Assembly (NCBI GenBank): GCA_036435485.1
Contig: CM071597.1
Location: 8,425,881 to 8,489,880, forward strand
From: Saposhnikovia divaricata
Taxonomy: Eukaryota; Streptophyta; Magnoliopsida; Apiales; Apiaceae
Reading direction: 5' to 3'
Length of the DNA: 64,000 nt
Below the pieces are notes generated by a model. It saw only the letters and a list, made by a program, of their open reading frames with translations, made no database searches and was not told the DNA's origin. This document shows positions 10,490-21,140 of the stretch, piece after piece. Position 1 is the first letter of the stretch. Each line of letters begins with the position of its first letter. A program made the position numbers and the translations under genes.

Positions 10490-10864
10490 TCCACTTATTT
10501 GAAGGAACTTATGGCTTATAAGGCCATAAGTCCTTATGGGGGTGTTTGTCAAAATAAGTTTTAGCTCAACTTATAATTTATAAGTCCATAAGTTGAACGT
10601 TAAGAATTCTTAACTTTCAACTTATAACTTATTCTCGATATACGCATCCTTCAAATCTTCAAAATCATATATCTCTCGATCCATTCATTAGAAAATTGAT
10701 ATGTAATATCAAATTTCCCTATTCATCGAGATCTATACATTGATATCCATTGTTATATATAAAAAACAAATATCTTAAAAATTATAAAAAAAAAATTAAC
10801 TTATAAGTTCTGATTTATCCAAACAGTCTCCTGATCTGATTTACCAAACACTCCAATCTCTACT
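10490..10864. mobile_element. hAT-like MITE interrupted by SIRE-1
   Basis: Starts GGGCCCGTTTGTTTCCAC and follows the same sequence as the array at 7956-9150, but stops at TCTCTACT where SIRE-1 begins. The expected remainder (CTACTTATCAC onward) is absent on the other side of SIRE-1, so that flank was deleted. Confidence 0.7.
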
Positions 10865-12085
10865 TGTTGAGTATTGAATACAGTAAAAGAATACAGAGGG
10901 GGGGGTGAATGGATTCTTGAACTTTTCTTCGTTCTTGAATCTTTGCAGCAAGATAAGTGATGAGTGTGTGAGATATGAAGATGCGGATAATTAAAGACAA
11001 ACACAACACAATATCACTTTAATCTAATATCTTATTAGATTAAGATTTTGCTACAATCTGTGAATACAAATGATAGTATTCTCAGCTTCGTTTTTCTCAG
11101 AGAGATATTTTCTAGGTATTTGAGAAACTTCAACACCTTAACAGCTAAGGAAGTGAGGTTGTATCCTTATAGACATGGATACACCCACTTGCTACAAATG
11201 AGGTAGGTAAAACAAAAGCACTTTCCAGTCTGTCTATCTCATTTTAGTAAGAGTCCAAACGGCTACAGATTTGACTTTGAAAAGCCTGTTTAGATCCACT
11301 TCTTCAGCTCCTTGTCCCTTGTCTTATCTCTCCAAGCTTCTTTGTAGGCTTTCCAGCATGCTTTATAGGACAGAGTCAAATAAAGTATCCTGGCTTGTTG
11401 CAGGTTTCTGACTTGTACAATTCTTCAGTATTTTGTCCTCAAGAATGTATTCGAGAAGTGACTAAGTGAGTGATTCGAGAACTGGAGTTGACTTGATCGA
11501 TAACTCTGAGTTCTCGAATAGTGTTATCTTGACATATCGAATCACTTCTCGAATAGCTCTTTTCTCTGGGACTCCTTGAGATATCGAATAGAGCATTTTG
11601 ACATATCGAATCCCTGAGATATCGAATAGAGCATTTTGACATATCGAATCCCTGAGATATCGAATAGAGCATTTTGACATATCGAATCCCTGAGATATCG
11701 AACAGTGTATTCAGAGATATCGAATAGTGTCTTCTGAGATATCGAATCTCTGACTTCTCGAATGCTAGACTTCTCGAATAGACAAATGTACTTCTCGAAT
11801 TGGTACTTAGGCAAATTCTTCATTTCTTCAAATCCCAACTGTGATTATTTGGCAGTCTTTATCTCCTTGCTTGAGGCATGAACCTTGGAACTTCTTTCAA
11901 GCATTATTCTTGACTTTATAATTACAGTAACACAACTAGAATTTGATGCCTATTACAAGTACAGAACAAATAGAAACTCTACAACTAGAGGTTCCCTCAG
12001 TTAAGAGGTCATGTAGGTAATGCATAGCATTACACATACTTAGGCTTGTTATTAGATGTATTCAGGCATGCCTCTGTGACTAACA
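10865..12085 (-). repeat. SIRE-1 3' LTR
   Basis: 1,221 bp bounded by TGTTGAGTATTG and GACTAACA (TG...CA), matching both LTRs of SIRE-2. It has one more copy than those of a 38-bp tandem unit (CGAATAGAGCATTTTGACAT within it). The 5 bp before it, CTACT, would be the target duplication, but the partner is deleted. Confidence 0.9.
11449..11800. promoter_or_regulatory. Cluster of TTCTCGAA/TTCGAGAA palindromes in LTR
   Basis: Repeated 8-bp palindromes of the form TTCnnGAA alternate with ATATCGAA repeats. TTCnnGAA is the two-module core of plant heat-shock elements; three contiguous modules, as in strong elements, are not evident. The same motif recurs in the pol-to-extra-ORF spacer. A regulatory role is inference. 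Confidence 0.4.
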
Positions 12086-12097
12086 ATCTCCCCCAAA
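12086..12097 (-). other. SIRE-1 polypurine tract
   Basis: Minus-strand TTTGGGGGAGAT immediately before the 3' LTR, the primer site for plus-strand synthesis. Confidence 0.85.
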
Positions 12098-12244
12098 TTG
12101 TGAGTAAGACCCTTAGTCACAATTTCATGTCTGATAACAAGCCTATCATACATAAAGATAAAACTTGACAGTACAGGTATGAATTTCCATTAGCAATTTG
12201 GATAGAACTACAGAGTGAGTAATCTTACAGCCTATGATGAAGAA

Positions 12245-15200
12245 CTAGCCATTGTCTTTTGATTCCCTTTCCATAGCTTTGGCTTGAAATTCATCATATT
12301 CTTTCTCTCTTCTTTCTTTCTCCTTCCTTGTATTCTCATCCATAGCTTTTATTATTTCTGCCATAGCATCCAATTCTTCAAGCAAAATTGAGTCTTTGAA
12401 ATCTTCAAGTACTGGTTCCAGAATATTTGCAGGATAGTGGTTGAGTAGATTCATTCTGATGTTGACTTGATTTCCATTCCTCCTCCTATACTTTACCATG
12501 TAGGGGTTGAACTGAACTCTACACAAACCCTTTTTCCTCAGCTTTTCTGCTTCACTTTCCAGTCTCTCAATTTCTTTCTCCCTTGCCAGCCATTTCTCAA
12601 AACACTCTTTTCTGACTTTTTCTTCATGATCTCTCTTCATTTTCACAAAATCAATTAGCTCCAGTTTCCATACTCTCTCCACTTTATCTTCTGAGCTCAA
12701 CAGTGCAATGATTCTCTCTATGTCATATAGCTTGCCCCAGTGTTGACATCCTCCTTGTTTGAATTTCTCCTCCCTTCCATCAGAATATTTAATCTCAAGG
12801 CAATTATCAACAATGGCAACATGATAGATTCTTTGAGCTTGCAAAAATTGCAGTTGGTCTACATCATAATCTTCATCTAGTGGTTGGAGTTTTAGGCCTG
12901 GATAGATTGTCAGGGTTTTTGATATGGTTGGCTTTGATTTCCTTGCAGCTTGCTTGAACTTGATTCTTTTTACATGATTACTTGGCAGCAGTATGTGACC
13001 TTTGTTTGTAGACCATTGTAGTATTCCATTAGCAGTTTGCTTTTTGAAACATACAGATGGTTTCTTGACTTGAATCTTCTTCTCTTCTTGAGGTGGCAAG
13101 ACAGTTGCAGAAGCCATAGATGCAAATTTTGAAAGGTCACTACTGGCAGCATTCACCCTAGACTTAGAGTCTTGTGTTGTGGTGAGGTTACTGTCAGCAA
13201 TGCCTGAGGCTTGCTGTCTTCCACTTTTCCTCTCAGAGCCTTTACCTTGATCATCATCATTCTTCCTCTTCTCATCATCCTTCTTCTTCTTCTTGTCTTC
13301 ATCACCCTTATTACTCCTGTGATGTCTTCTCCTTCCATCACTTTTATCTTCATCCTTGTCTTGATCTTTGCTTGGGTTGAACTTAGCAGTCTCAGATACA
13401 ATGCCAGTTGCAATATATGACCTGAGATAAGATATAGCTTCTAATTCTTCTGCTGTTCTTGATCCCTTCTTCTTGATCAGTTTCTCAATGATGGCTATGA
13501 TGAGATTTTTATTTTGAGGAGTTAGATGCTTAGGAATGACCAGCTGCTTGATATCTTCAATTCTTGTTCCAGCCTGGTAGATAATAGTTCTAGGATCTGT
13601 GAAAACTTCAGGTAGCCTTGAAGGTTGACCATTCCTCAATTGACCATTCCTCAATTCATCATGAAGACTCTTGTTGTTCTCATTTCCCTTCTCAATTAGT
13701 CCAAGGAGCACATTCACTTCTGAGTGCTTTAGACTCTGTAGAGTATTGATGGTTAAGTGCCATATCTTGTTCTTTCCTACCATCAATATCTCCTTGAGCC
13801 ATAGATCATTAAGCCTCCTTGGTACTACAGTGAGACAGTCAATCTGACTCTTCAAACTCTCATGATATAGCAGAGCATCACCAGCCTGTTCTCTAGAGAC
13901 CTTCAGAAACTCCAAGAATGCATCATCATGATAGACATTTGAGTTTGCAATTTCTTGTAGCTTGGCCTCAGTGACCACCTTCACTTCTACTGGCTTGGCA
14001 CTCTTAGATAGTGAGATTCGAGGCTTGTCAGATGGCATACTCCCTGCAACCACTGTGGTTGTGATAGACTGCCTTTGACCATCAGGAGTAGTGATGTGCA
14101 CAGTTGGTAGAGTGACAACTGGCAGAGAAGTGGGAGGCTCATCAACTTTGTCCTTTCCTTTTCCAGGCACATGAGTAGTAGATTTCAAAGTTCTCTGATG
14201 GCCACCCTCAGTGATCTTGATGCCCTTTTCTAGTGGTCTCTCCCCCTTTGGATTTGAGTTCTTTGATATCCTCTTCTCCCCCTTAGGCTTGTTGACAGAC
14301 ACAGGGACTGTAGGAGGCACCTTTGGAGTTGAAGATTCATCAGGTAGAGGGAGACCCATGTGCTTCATCATTGCAGACAACATTGATTGTTGATGCAGAA
14401 GAACATCAGCTGTGGTGGTGGCTTGAGTGTTCAACTGCTCAGTCAGAGTTGTCACAGTGTCTGTAAGATGAGCATTGGACTTGTGGAGAGAGACTACCTC
14501 CTTTTCAAGAGTATCCACTTTAATGAAGAGTTCATTGGCCTTAAAACCAGATAGGGATTGATCCTTCAGTCTCTGCACTTCGAACCTTGACATCTCATGC
14601 ACAGGAACCTCAGTGACCAGCTTGTCTCCATATTGATTTGCAAAGAGGGTCCTGAGCATGGCATTGGCATCAGTTGTCTGATCTGATAAGGATTGAAATT
14701 TGTGTCCCAGACCTGTGACAGCATCCTTGAGAATAGCCAAACCATTGTCCATCCTGGTGCAAGTAGCATTGCAGGTTCGAATGTCCTTGAGAACAGTCTC
14801 CAATTGAGGGAATTTAGCATCAAAAGTCCTCTTGATCTCATGCACCTCCTTGGTTGTAGCTGAACACACTTCATTAATTTCTGTCTTTAAGCCTTTACCA
14901 AGATAGTGTGCAGCCTTGAGAATGCCTTTATAGCTGTCATTCACTGCTTCAAACACATCAGTAGGGTTGAGAGATTTGGCATTGGACCCTAGTGAAGTGA
15001 TGTACTCTTCTCTGAGATACTGGAGACCTTCTGAGAGAGGGATTGAATTGGTTCCTTACAGCCAAGCATCGATATTCCCATCTCTCTCAGTTTCATCTAT
15101 GATCTTCTCCTTCTGTAGCTCTACATCCTCTTTGTGACATAGGAGAATAGCTTCATAGTCTGGATTGGGCATGTTTGCAGTGAGAAGGTGCTGAGCAATT

Positions 15201-17038
15201 TTTGTGAACTCAGGGATCTGATCCACAACTAAGCTTTGAAGTGCTTCAACCGTCAATTGTGGTGGAATAGACCCTGATCCTGAAGCACTGTCATGTTGCA
15301 CAGGCTTCAGCCATTGAGACAAAAAGTTAGAGCTAGAGCTAGGCTTGCTAGGCTCCTCAGTTACAGATGCAACTTCTGCAACCGGATGAACAGACTCTAC
15401 TACTGTTGTCTCCACAGAAGTGGGATGAGTTACAACAGTAGTTGACACAGGCACAGAGTCTCTAGTAAGAACTAGTGAATCCTCTGTGTTTGTGATGGTG
15501 TCATTAGGATATGCCCCAGCATGCATTCCCTGACCATCCAAATGTGGTACCTGGGTGGTGAGCAAGGTGTCATGCACCAAGTCACTTGAATTCATTGGCT
15601 CATCAAAGGAAAAGAATTCGTGATGATCAATGCCTTGCTCCTCAATTGCTTGAGTTGCAGGCTTCAAAGAAATATGAGTGGTAGATTCTGAAAGAGAAGT
15701 GTGTTGTAGACAAGATTTTGGCAACTCCCCCTGAGAAATAGAGGGAGTTTCAGTTATGATGTGCTCTCCACTCAGTGTTGTGCCAGCCTTATCACTCCCT
15801 TGTGCTGACTCTTTACAGATAGGTGCATTGGGGAGGATGCTTGATTCTATAGATGCATCCTGTTGAGAGGATACATCTAGTGAGCTGTGTGCCCCTGATT
15901 TTACAACTTCAGCCATTTGAGTGACTGAAGAGGTGGTTTTAGACTTCTTCTTCTTCTTTAGGCTTATGATAGGTGAATCAGGTTTCTCACTTTCTAACCC
16001 TAGTTCTACAGCCAAGGCTGCTTCAGTTAAGATTTCTAAGGGTTCAGAAGCAACCTGTTTTCTCTTCTTTTTACTAACATCACCCTTTTGAGAGGATGAT
16101 GCAGTTGGCTCTTTGCTGGATAGAGTGTTTGGCTGAGGGGGTTGGTTAGCAGGCCTTGGGTTAGCACTTTGTTCTCCTTGCTTAGGCTGTGCTAACTGTG
16201 ATTTTGAATCAAATATTGGCATGTTGTGGGGGTAAGACCTAAACAAACCCTCCATGTGGGGAGTTATGCTAAGTCTTACATCCACATCATTCCTAGTCTC
16301 CAAATTACCAAAAATGAGTTTGGTCATGGACCTAGGATAGCCTATTTTACTCTTATCTACTCCAGGCAATTCAATCAAAGAAGCATTTTTAAAGTTAAGC
16401 ACTGATTGAATAAAGCGAGGAAAGAAAATTTCATTACCTCTCTTGGCTGTGGTCTGACCAAGTCTCCCATAGAGTTCCTGTAGGATGAGAAGTCCAACAT
16501 CTATCTTTCTCCCATGAGCCAAGGCATAGGCAAGCTGCTGCACGGGTGTACTAATCTGATCAAAGCTTGATTTCCGTGCAGTGAATACTTGAAGGAGTGT
16601 AGCAAATACAAAGCTCCATTCTTTCCTTAAGAACTTCCTATTCAACTTTCCCAGCTTGATAGTATCAGAGTAGTTGATGAAGTCAAAGAATTCTTCCAAC
16701 TCATCATTGGAGGCCAGAGCATCATACGTCTCTTGCTGCATATTCAAGGCTTGATTCATGTCTGCAGTGGTGATAGTGATATCCTCTCCTTGAATCTTGC
16801 AGTGAACAATATAAGAGGTGATAGCATTCTCAAGAGCGATGACCTCCACAGTAGCAGTCCTCCAGAATTGTTCCAATAGATCTATGTACAGAGTTGGGTT
16901 GGCTGAGAGCGCACTCTTGATGTATGATTCAGACAACCACCGAACAAAGCACTTGAAATTGGCATTCGGTGCTTCCACATCACTGGAGATTGCGATGAAA
17001 TTAGTTTGGGATGGTATGGTGAGTTGAGTGTTTGCCAT
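12245..17038 (-). pseudogene. SIRE-1 extra ORF downstream of pol, one internal stop
   Basis: Starts with ATG at 17036-17038 and runs 1,598 codons apart from one nonsense codon, TAA at 15056-15058, where SIRE-2 has CAA. The N-terminal 270 residues form a globular region (FVRWLSESYIKSAL, LEQFWRTATVEV). Then come a Ser/Thr/Pro-rich linker with KKKKKSK-type basic runs, a probable coiled coil (around KTEINEV to TLTEQL), a charged Lys/Asp-rich stretch (DKKKKKDDEKRKNDDD) and a C-terminal Glu/Arg-rich coiled coil. I see no signal peptide or membrane helix, so it does not look like an envelope protein. The position matches the extra or env-like frame of SIRE elements; function is unknown. A 15-bp in-frame duplication (LRNGQ repeated) distinguishes it from the SIRE-2 copy. 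Confidence 0.75.
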
Positions 17039-17879
17039 TTGGGTAGAGAAGAAAAGAGAATTAGGATTGAAGAAGAAATTCGTAGTTAGGGTTTTTCAGA
17101 GGTTTCAGGAGTTGAGATGCTTTAGAAATCGAACGAAATGAATTGAATAGTTGTGAAGTTGTATATATATAAGTGAATGTCTTGAGTTGTCGATAGATAA
17201 GTGTTCTGTAGCGACAAGTCATTCGAGAAGTATGAAACAACTATTCGAGAAGTCAAGAAAGGCTTATTCGATATCTCAGGCAGTTTTTAACTCACAGCTG
17301 GCAGTGATTTAACTCAGAAAATAATTCAAAGTTAAGTAAAATATATTTTTATGAGTGAAATGAAGGTTTGAATATAAATCCAAAAAGCGATTAAGTGTCA
17401 GCGAGAAATCAGCCTTTTCAAATGATTCGATAACTCAAATACAGTATTCGAGAACTCCATCATTAGAGAACTAAAATACTCTATTCGAGAACTCAAAGTG
17501 TGATATTCGATTTCTCAAAAGACACTATTCGAGAACTCAGGAGGGTTCTTGATAGGCCTATTCGAGAACTCGAGCCATGACAAAACAATGAACCATTCGA
17601 GAAGTCTGACTTATCGAACTATACTTTTCACTCATAAAATTCAATTTTCACTATCTTTTAAAATTTACCAGAAATATTCACTGAAGAATATTCTACTAAA
17701 TTAAATAGTGATTCTCTCAAAATTTCACAGAAATTTCAAGCTAAAGATGTATGATTTTCAACATATGCAGCATTGTGGAATATTTATAAATCATAATCCA
17801 GCCAATACTTACTTCAGAAATATTAGGCATTTGATAAAGTAAGTATTTACTGCTGCAACAATCTAGTTGATATATTCAC
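17039..17879 (-). other. SIRE-1 spacer between pol and extra ORF
   Basis: No coding frame. At 17219-17610 it carries seven copies of TTCGAGAA plus TTCGATA variants, the same palindromes as in the LTR. On the minus strand it is downstream of the pol stop and upstream of the extra ORF start, so it could hold an internal promoter or another control signal for that frame (inference). Confidence 0.6.
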
Positions 17880-20800
17880 TTAGCCAGAATTCGAAGAATT
17901 CAGCATTCCAATCTCACTGACCAGCCTAGTGAAGGTGGCTTCATCTAATGGCTTAGTGAATATGTCAGCTAGTTGTTTTTCTGTAGAAACATAATGCAAC
18001 TCAATGGTTCCATTAGTTGCATGTTCTCTAATGAAATGATATCTGATGTCAATGTGCTTTGTCCTAGAATGATTGACAGGATTGGCAACTATAGAGATTG
18101 CACTTGTGTTGTCACACATGATAGGAATTCTTTCCAACACAAGTCCATAATCTCTAAGTTGGTTTCTAATCCAAAGCACTTGAGCACAGCAACTTCCAGC
18201 AGCTATGTATTCAGCTTCAGCTGTGGAAGTTGACACAGATTGCTGTTTCTTGCTGTTCCAAGAGACTAACCTTTGTCCAAGAAACTGGCAGCTACCTGAT
18301 GTGCTTTTCCTATCCACTCTGCATCCAGCATAATCAGCATCAGAATAACCAACCAGATTGAACCCTGTGTCCTTAGGATACCATAACCCCAAGTTTGGTG
18401 TGCCTTTCAGATATTTGAAGATCCTTTTTATTGCTATCATGTGTGATTCATTTGGGTTTGATTGAAACCTTGCACATAAGCATGTAGCAAACATGATATC
18501 TGGCCTACTAGCAGTGAGGTAGAGTAGAGAACCAACCATGCCTCTGTAGATTGAGATATCTACCTTTTTGCCCTTAGCGTCATCATCTAACTTGGTGGCA
18601 GTGGCCATGGGTGTCTTTGCAGGTGAACATTCTTCCAAATCAAATTTCTTCAGTAAATCTTTAATGTATTTGGTTTGGCTTATAAAAATGCCATCCTTCC
18701 TTTGACTAACTTGCAGTCCAAGAAAGAATGTTAATTCTCCCATCATACTCATCTCATATCTGCTTTGCATGAGCTTAGAGAATTTTTCACACAGCTTCTC
18801 ATTTGTAGAGCCAAATATGATATCATCCACATAGATTTGAACTAGGATAATATCATCACCATGTTTCTTGTAGAACAGTGTCTTGTCCAGTGTGCCTCTA
18901 GTGAATTGATTCTCCAGTAGAAATTGTGATAGTGTGTCATACCATGCCCTAGGAGCTTGCTTGAGTCCATACAATGCTTTAAGTAATCTGTAGACAAAGT
19001 GGGGAAACTGTGGATCCTCAAAGCCAGGTGGTTGTTGCACATATACTTCTTCTTCCAACTCCCCATTCAGGAATGCACTCTTGACATCCATTTGATAGAC
19101 CTTGAAATTGGAATGTGCAGCAAATGCCAAGAAAATTCTGATGGCTTCTAGTCTAGCAACAGGGGCAAAGGTCTCATCATAGTCAATACCTTCCTGTTGA
19201 GAGTATCCTTTTGCAACCAACCTTGCTTTGTTCCTTATGACTACACCGTTTTCATCCATCTTATTCCTTAGAACCCATTTAGTTCCAACAACGGTTCTAT
19301 CCTTTGGTGCAGGCACTAGTTCCCATACTTTGCTCCTTTCAAATTGATTTAGCTCCTCTTGCATAGCAATTATCCAGTCAGGATCCAACAATGCATCATC
19401 AAGTTTCTTAGGCTCAACTTGGGATAGAAAGCAGCCATAGAGACATTCATTTATAGTTGCTCTCCTTGTCCTTACTCCTGCATTTGGATTTCCAATTATC
19501 TGATCTGCAGTGTGTGATCTATCCCATTTCCTTGTATGTTCAGATTGATTTCTCATCCTTGATGTTGCTTCATCATTTAGATCATGATCATCTACATTTC
19601 CTCCCCCTGTGAAGTTGTCACTCCTCACAGGTGTATCTTGGATGCTTGTTTCTTCATTGTTGGTTGACACAGGTTCTTCATTCACTTGAGTTTGTTGGAT
19701 TATGAGTTCAGATTCACTTTCAATCTCCTCATCAGAATCATCTAGATTGTCAAACTTCAAGGGATCTTTATCTTCATCATTGGCTTCTTCTAATCCAGGT
19801 AGTTTGCTGTCATCAAATGTTACATCTGTGCTCTCCATTACTTTCTTTTGACAAATGACATAAACTTTGTATGCAATTCTTTCCATAGAATAGCCAAGAA
19901 AGATTCCTTCAAATGCCTTTGCATCAAACTTTCCAACATATTCTGAATTATCTTTTAGCACAAAGCACTTGCTTCCAAAAGTATGAACATACTTTAGAGT
20001 AGGCTTCTTTCCAGTCATCAAGTTGTAAGGTGTCTTTCCAGTGTTTTTGTTGATGAGGGTTCTGTTTTGGATGTAGCATGCAGTGCTCACAGCCTCAGCC
20101 CAAAAACATGTAGGCATCTTTGCATCAAGTAGCATTGTTCTAGCAGCCTCTATCAGAGTCCTATTCTTTCTCTCAACAACTCCATTTTGTTGTGGGGTCC
20201 TTGTAGCTGAGAATTGTTGAGAAATACCATTTTCTTTGCAGAATGCTCCAAGCATGGCATTTCTGAATTCTGTCCCATTATCACTTCTTAATGCAATCAC
20301 ACTTGCATTTATGGCCTTTGCTTCTTTGTCAACTTTCTTTATGTGCTCAATGATTACTTGTGGAGCCTCATCCTTTGATGCCAGAAATTCTACCCATGTA
20401 TACCTTGTAAAATCATCAACCATCACTAGAGCATACTTCTTCCTTCCTAGTGACATAATATTGACAGGCCCAAACAAATCCATATGAATCAGTTGCAGGG
20501 GCTTGGTTATAGATGTCACTGTTTTTGACTTGTGGCTTGATCTTTTCATTTTTCCCTTTTGACACGCCTCACACACTCCTTCTTGACAGAATTCAAGTGT
20601 GGGCATGCCTCTCACTAACTCCCTTTTGACTAGGGAATTAATGGCTTTGAAGTTCAGGTGTGATAGCTTCTTGTGCCACAGCCAACTGTCTTCATTTGAT
20701 GCTTTTGAGTAGAAGCAACAAATTGTGTCCTTGCTTGCAGAGTCCATATTGGCTACAAACAGGCTTCCCTTCCTTACTCCAGACAGAGCAAAATCACCAG

Positions 20801-21140
20801 TCTTCTTGTGGGTGATCAAACATTCATCTTTGTCAAAGTTCACTTTGAAGCCTCTGTCAGTGAATTGACCAACACTCAGTAGATTATGCTTGAGCCCCTT
20901 GACCAGTGCTACATTCTCAATGATGACATTTCCAATTTCCAACTTGCCATATCCCAGTGTGTTGCCAATGCTGTCATCTCCAAAAGCAACCATTGGGCCA
21001 GCCTTTTCCTCATACTGTGATAGCAGGGCCATATCACCAGTCATATGATTTGAGCATCCACTGTCCAAAATCCACATGACCTTCTTTTTACTTTCTTTGC
21101 CCTGCAAACACAAAAGTATTACTTCTCCTTTGGTACCCAA
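17880..21140 (-). CDS. SIRE-1 Pol polyprotein (PR-IN-RT-RH), intact frame
   Basis: About 1,086 codons without a stop. Aspartic protease: ILDSGCSNHMTG near residue 24. Integrase: zinc-binding LWHKKLSHLNFKA with CEACQKGK, then the catalytic core with MDLFGPVN, LRSDNGTEF and GVVERKNR (D, D, E). Reverse transcriptase: MDVKSAFLNGELEEEVYV and the YVDDIIFGS active site. RNase H: GYSDADYAGCRVDRKSTSG, STAEAEYIAAG and CDNTSAI. The frame opens inside the gag end, about 40 nt of overlap, in the -1 frame relative to gag. The first listed codon is TTG, so this is the open part, not a true start. It is probably made as Gag-Pol by frameshift or another recoding. The same frame in SIRE-2 is broken. Confidence 0.9.
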   Translation of the reverse strand: MGTKGEVILLCLQGKESKKKVMWILDSGCSNHMTGDMALLSQYEEKAGPMVAFGDDSIGNTLGYGKLEIGNVIIENVALVKGLKHNLLSVGQFTDRGFKVNFDKDECLITHKKTGDFALSGVRKGSLFVANMDSASKDTICCFYSKASNEDSWLWHKKLSHLNFKAINSLVKRELVRGMPTLEFCQEGVCEACQKGKMKRSSHKSKTVTSITKPLQLIHMDLFGPVNIMSLGRKKYALVMVDDFTRYTWVEFLASKDEAPQVIIEHIKKVDKEAKAINASVIALRSDNGTEFRNAMLGAFCKENGISQQFSATRTPQQNGVVERKNRTLIEAARTMLLDAKMPTCFWAEAVSTACYIQNRTLINKNTGKTPYNLMTGKKPTLKYVHTFGSKCFVLKDNSEYVGKFDAKAFEGIFLGYSMERIAYKVYVICQKKVMESTDVTFDDSKLPGLEEANDEDKDPLKFDNLDDSDEEIESESELIIQQTQVNEEPVSTNNEETSIQDTPVRSDNFTGGGNVDDHDLNDEATSRMRNQSEHTRKWDRSHTADQIIGNPNAGVRTRRATINECLYGCFLSQVEPKKLDDALLDPDWIIAMQEELNQFERSKVWELVPAPKDRTVVGTKWVLRNKMDENGVVIRNKARLVAKGYSQQEGIDYDETFAPVARLEAIRIFLAFAAHSNFKVYQMDVKSAFLNGELEEEVYVQQPPGFEDPQFPHFVYRLLKALYGLKQAPRAWYDTLSQFLLENQFTRGTLDKTLFYKKHGDDIILVQIYVDDIIFGSTNEKLCEKFSKLMQSRYEMSMMGELTFFLGLQVSQRKDGIFISQTKYIKDLLKKFDLEECSPAKTPMATATKLDDDAKGKKVDISIYRGMVGSLLYLTASRPDIMFATCLCARFQSNPNESHMIAIKRIFKYLKGTPNLGLWYPKDTGFNLVGYSDADYAGCRVDRKSTSGSCQFLGQRLVSWNSKKQQSVSTSTAEAEYIAAGSCCAQVLWIRNQLRDYGLVLERIPIMCDNTSAISIVANPVNHSRTKHIDIRYHFIREHATNGTIELHYVSTEKQLADIFTKPLDEATFTRLVSEIGMLNSSNSG

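Noticed and set aside
11570..11700. CRISPR-like regularly spaced repeat in the LTR
   Set aside because: Adjacent 38-bp direct tandem copies without unique spacers, in a plant retrotransposon; not an array.
11439..11838. Overlapping minus-strand frames in the SIRE LTR
   Set aside because: They arise from the repeated ATATCGAATAG/TTCTCGAATAG motifs read in three frames.
12467..14874. Short frames antisense to or overlapping the SIRE extra ORF (also in SIRE-2)
   Set aside because: Shadows of the long frame; they appear identically in both copies because the DNA is nearly identical.
12245..17038. Calling the SIRE extra ORF an envelope gene
   Set aside because: Position fits env-like frames, but no signal peptide, membrane segment or fusion-like motif is visible.
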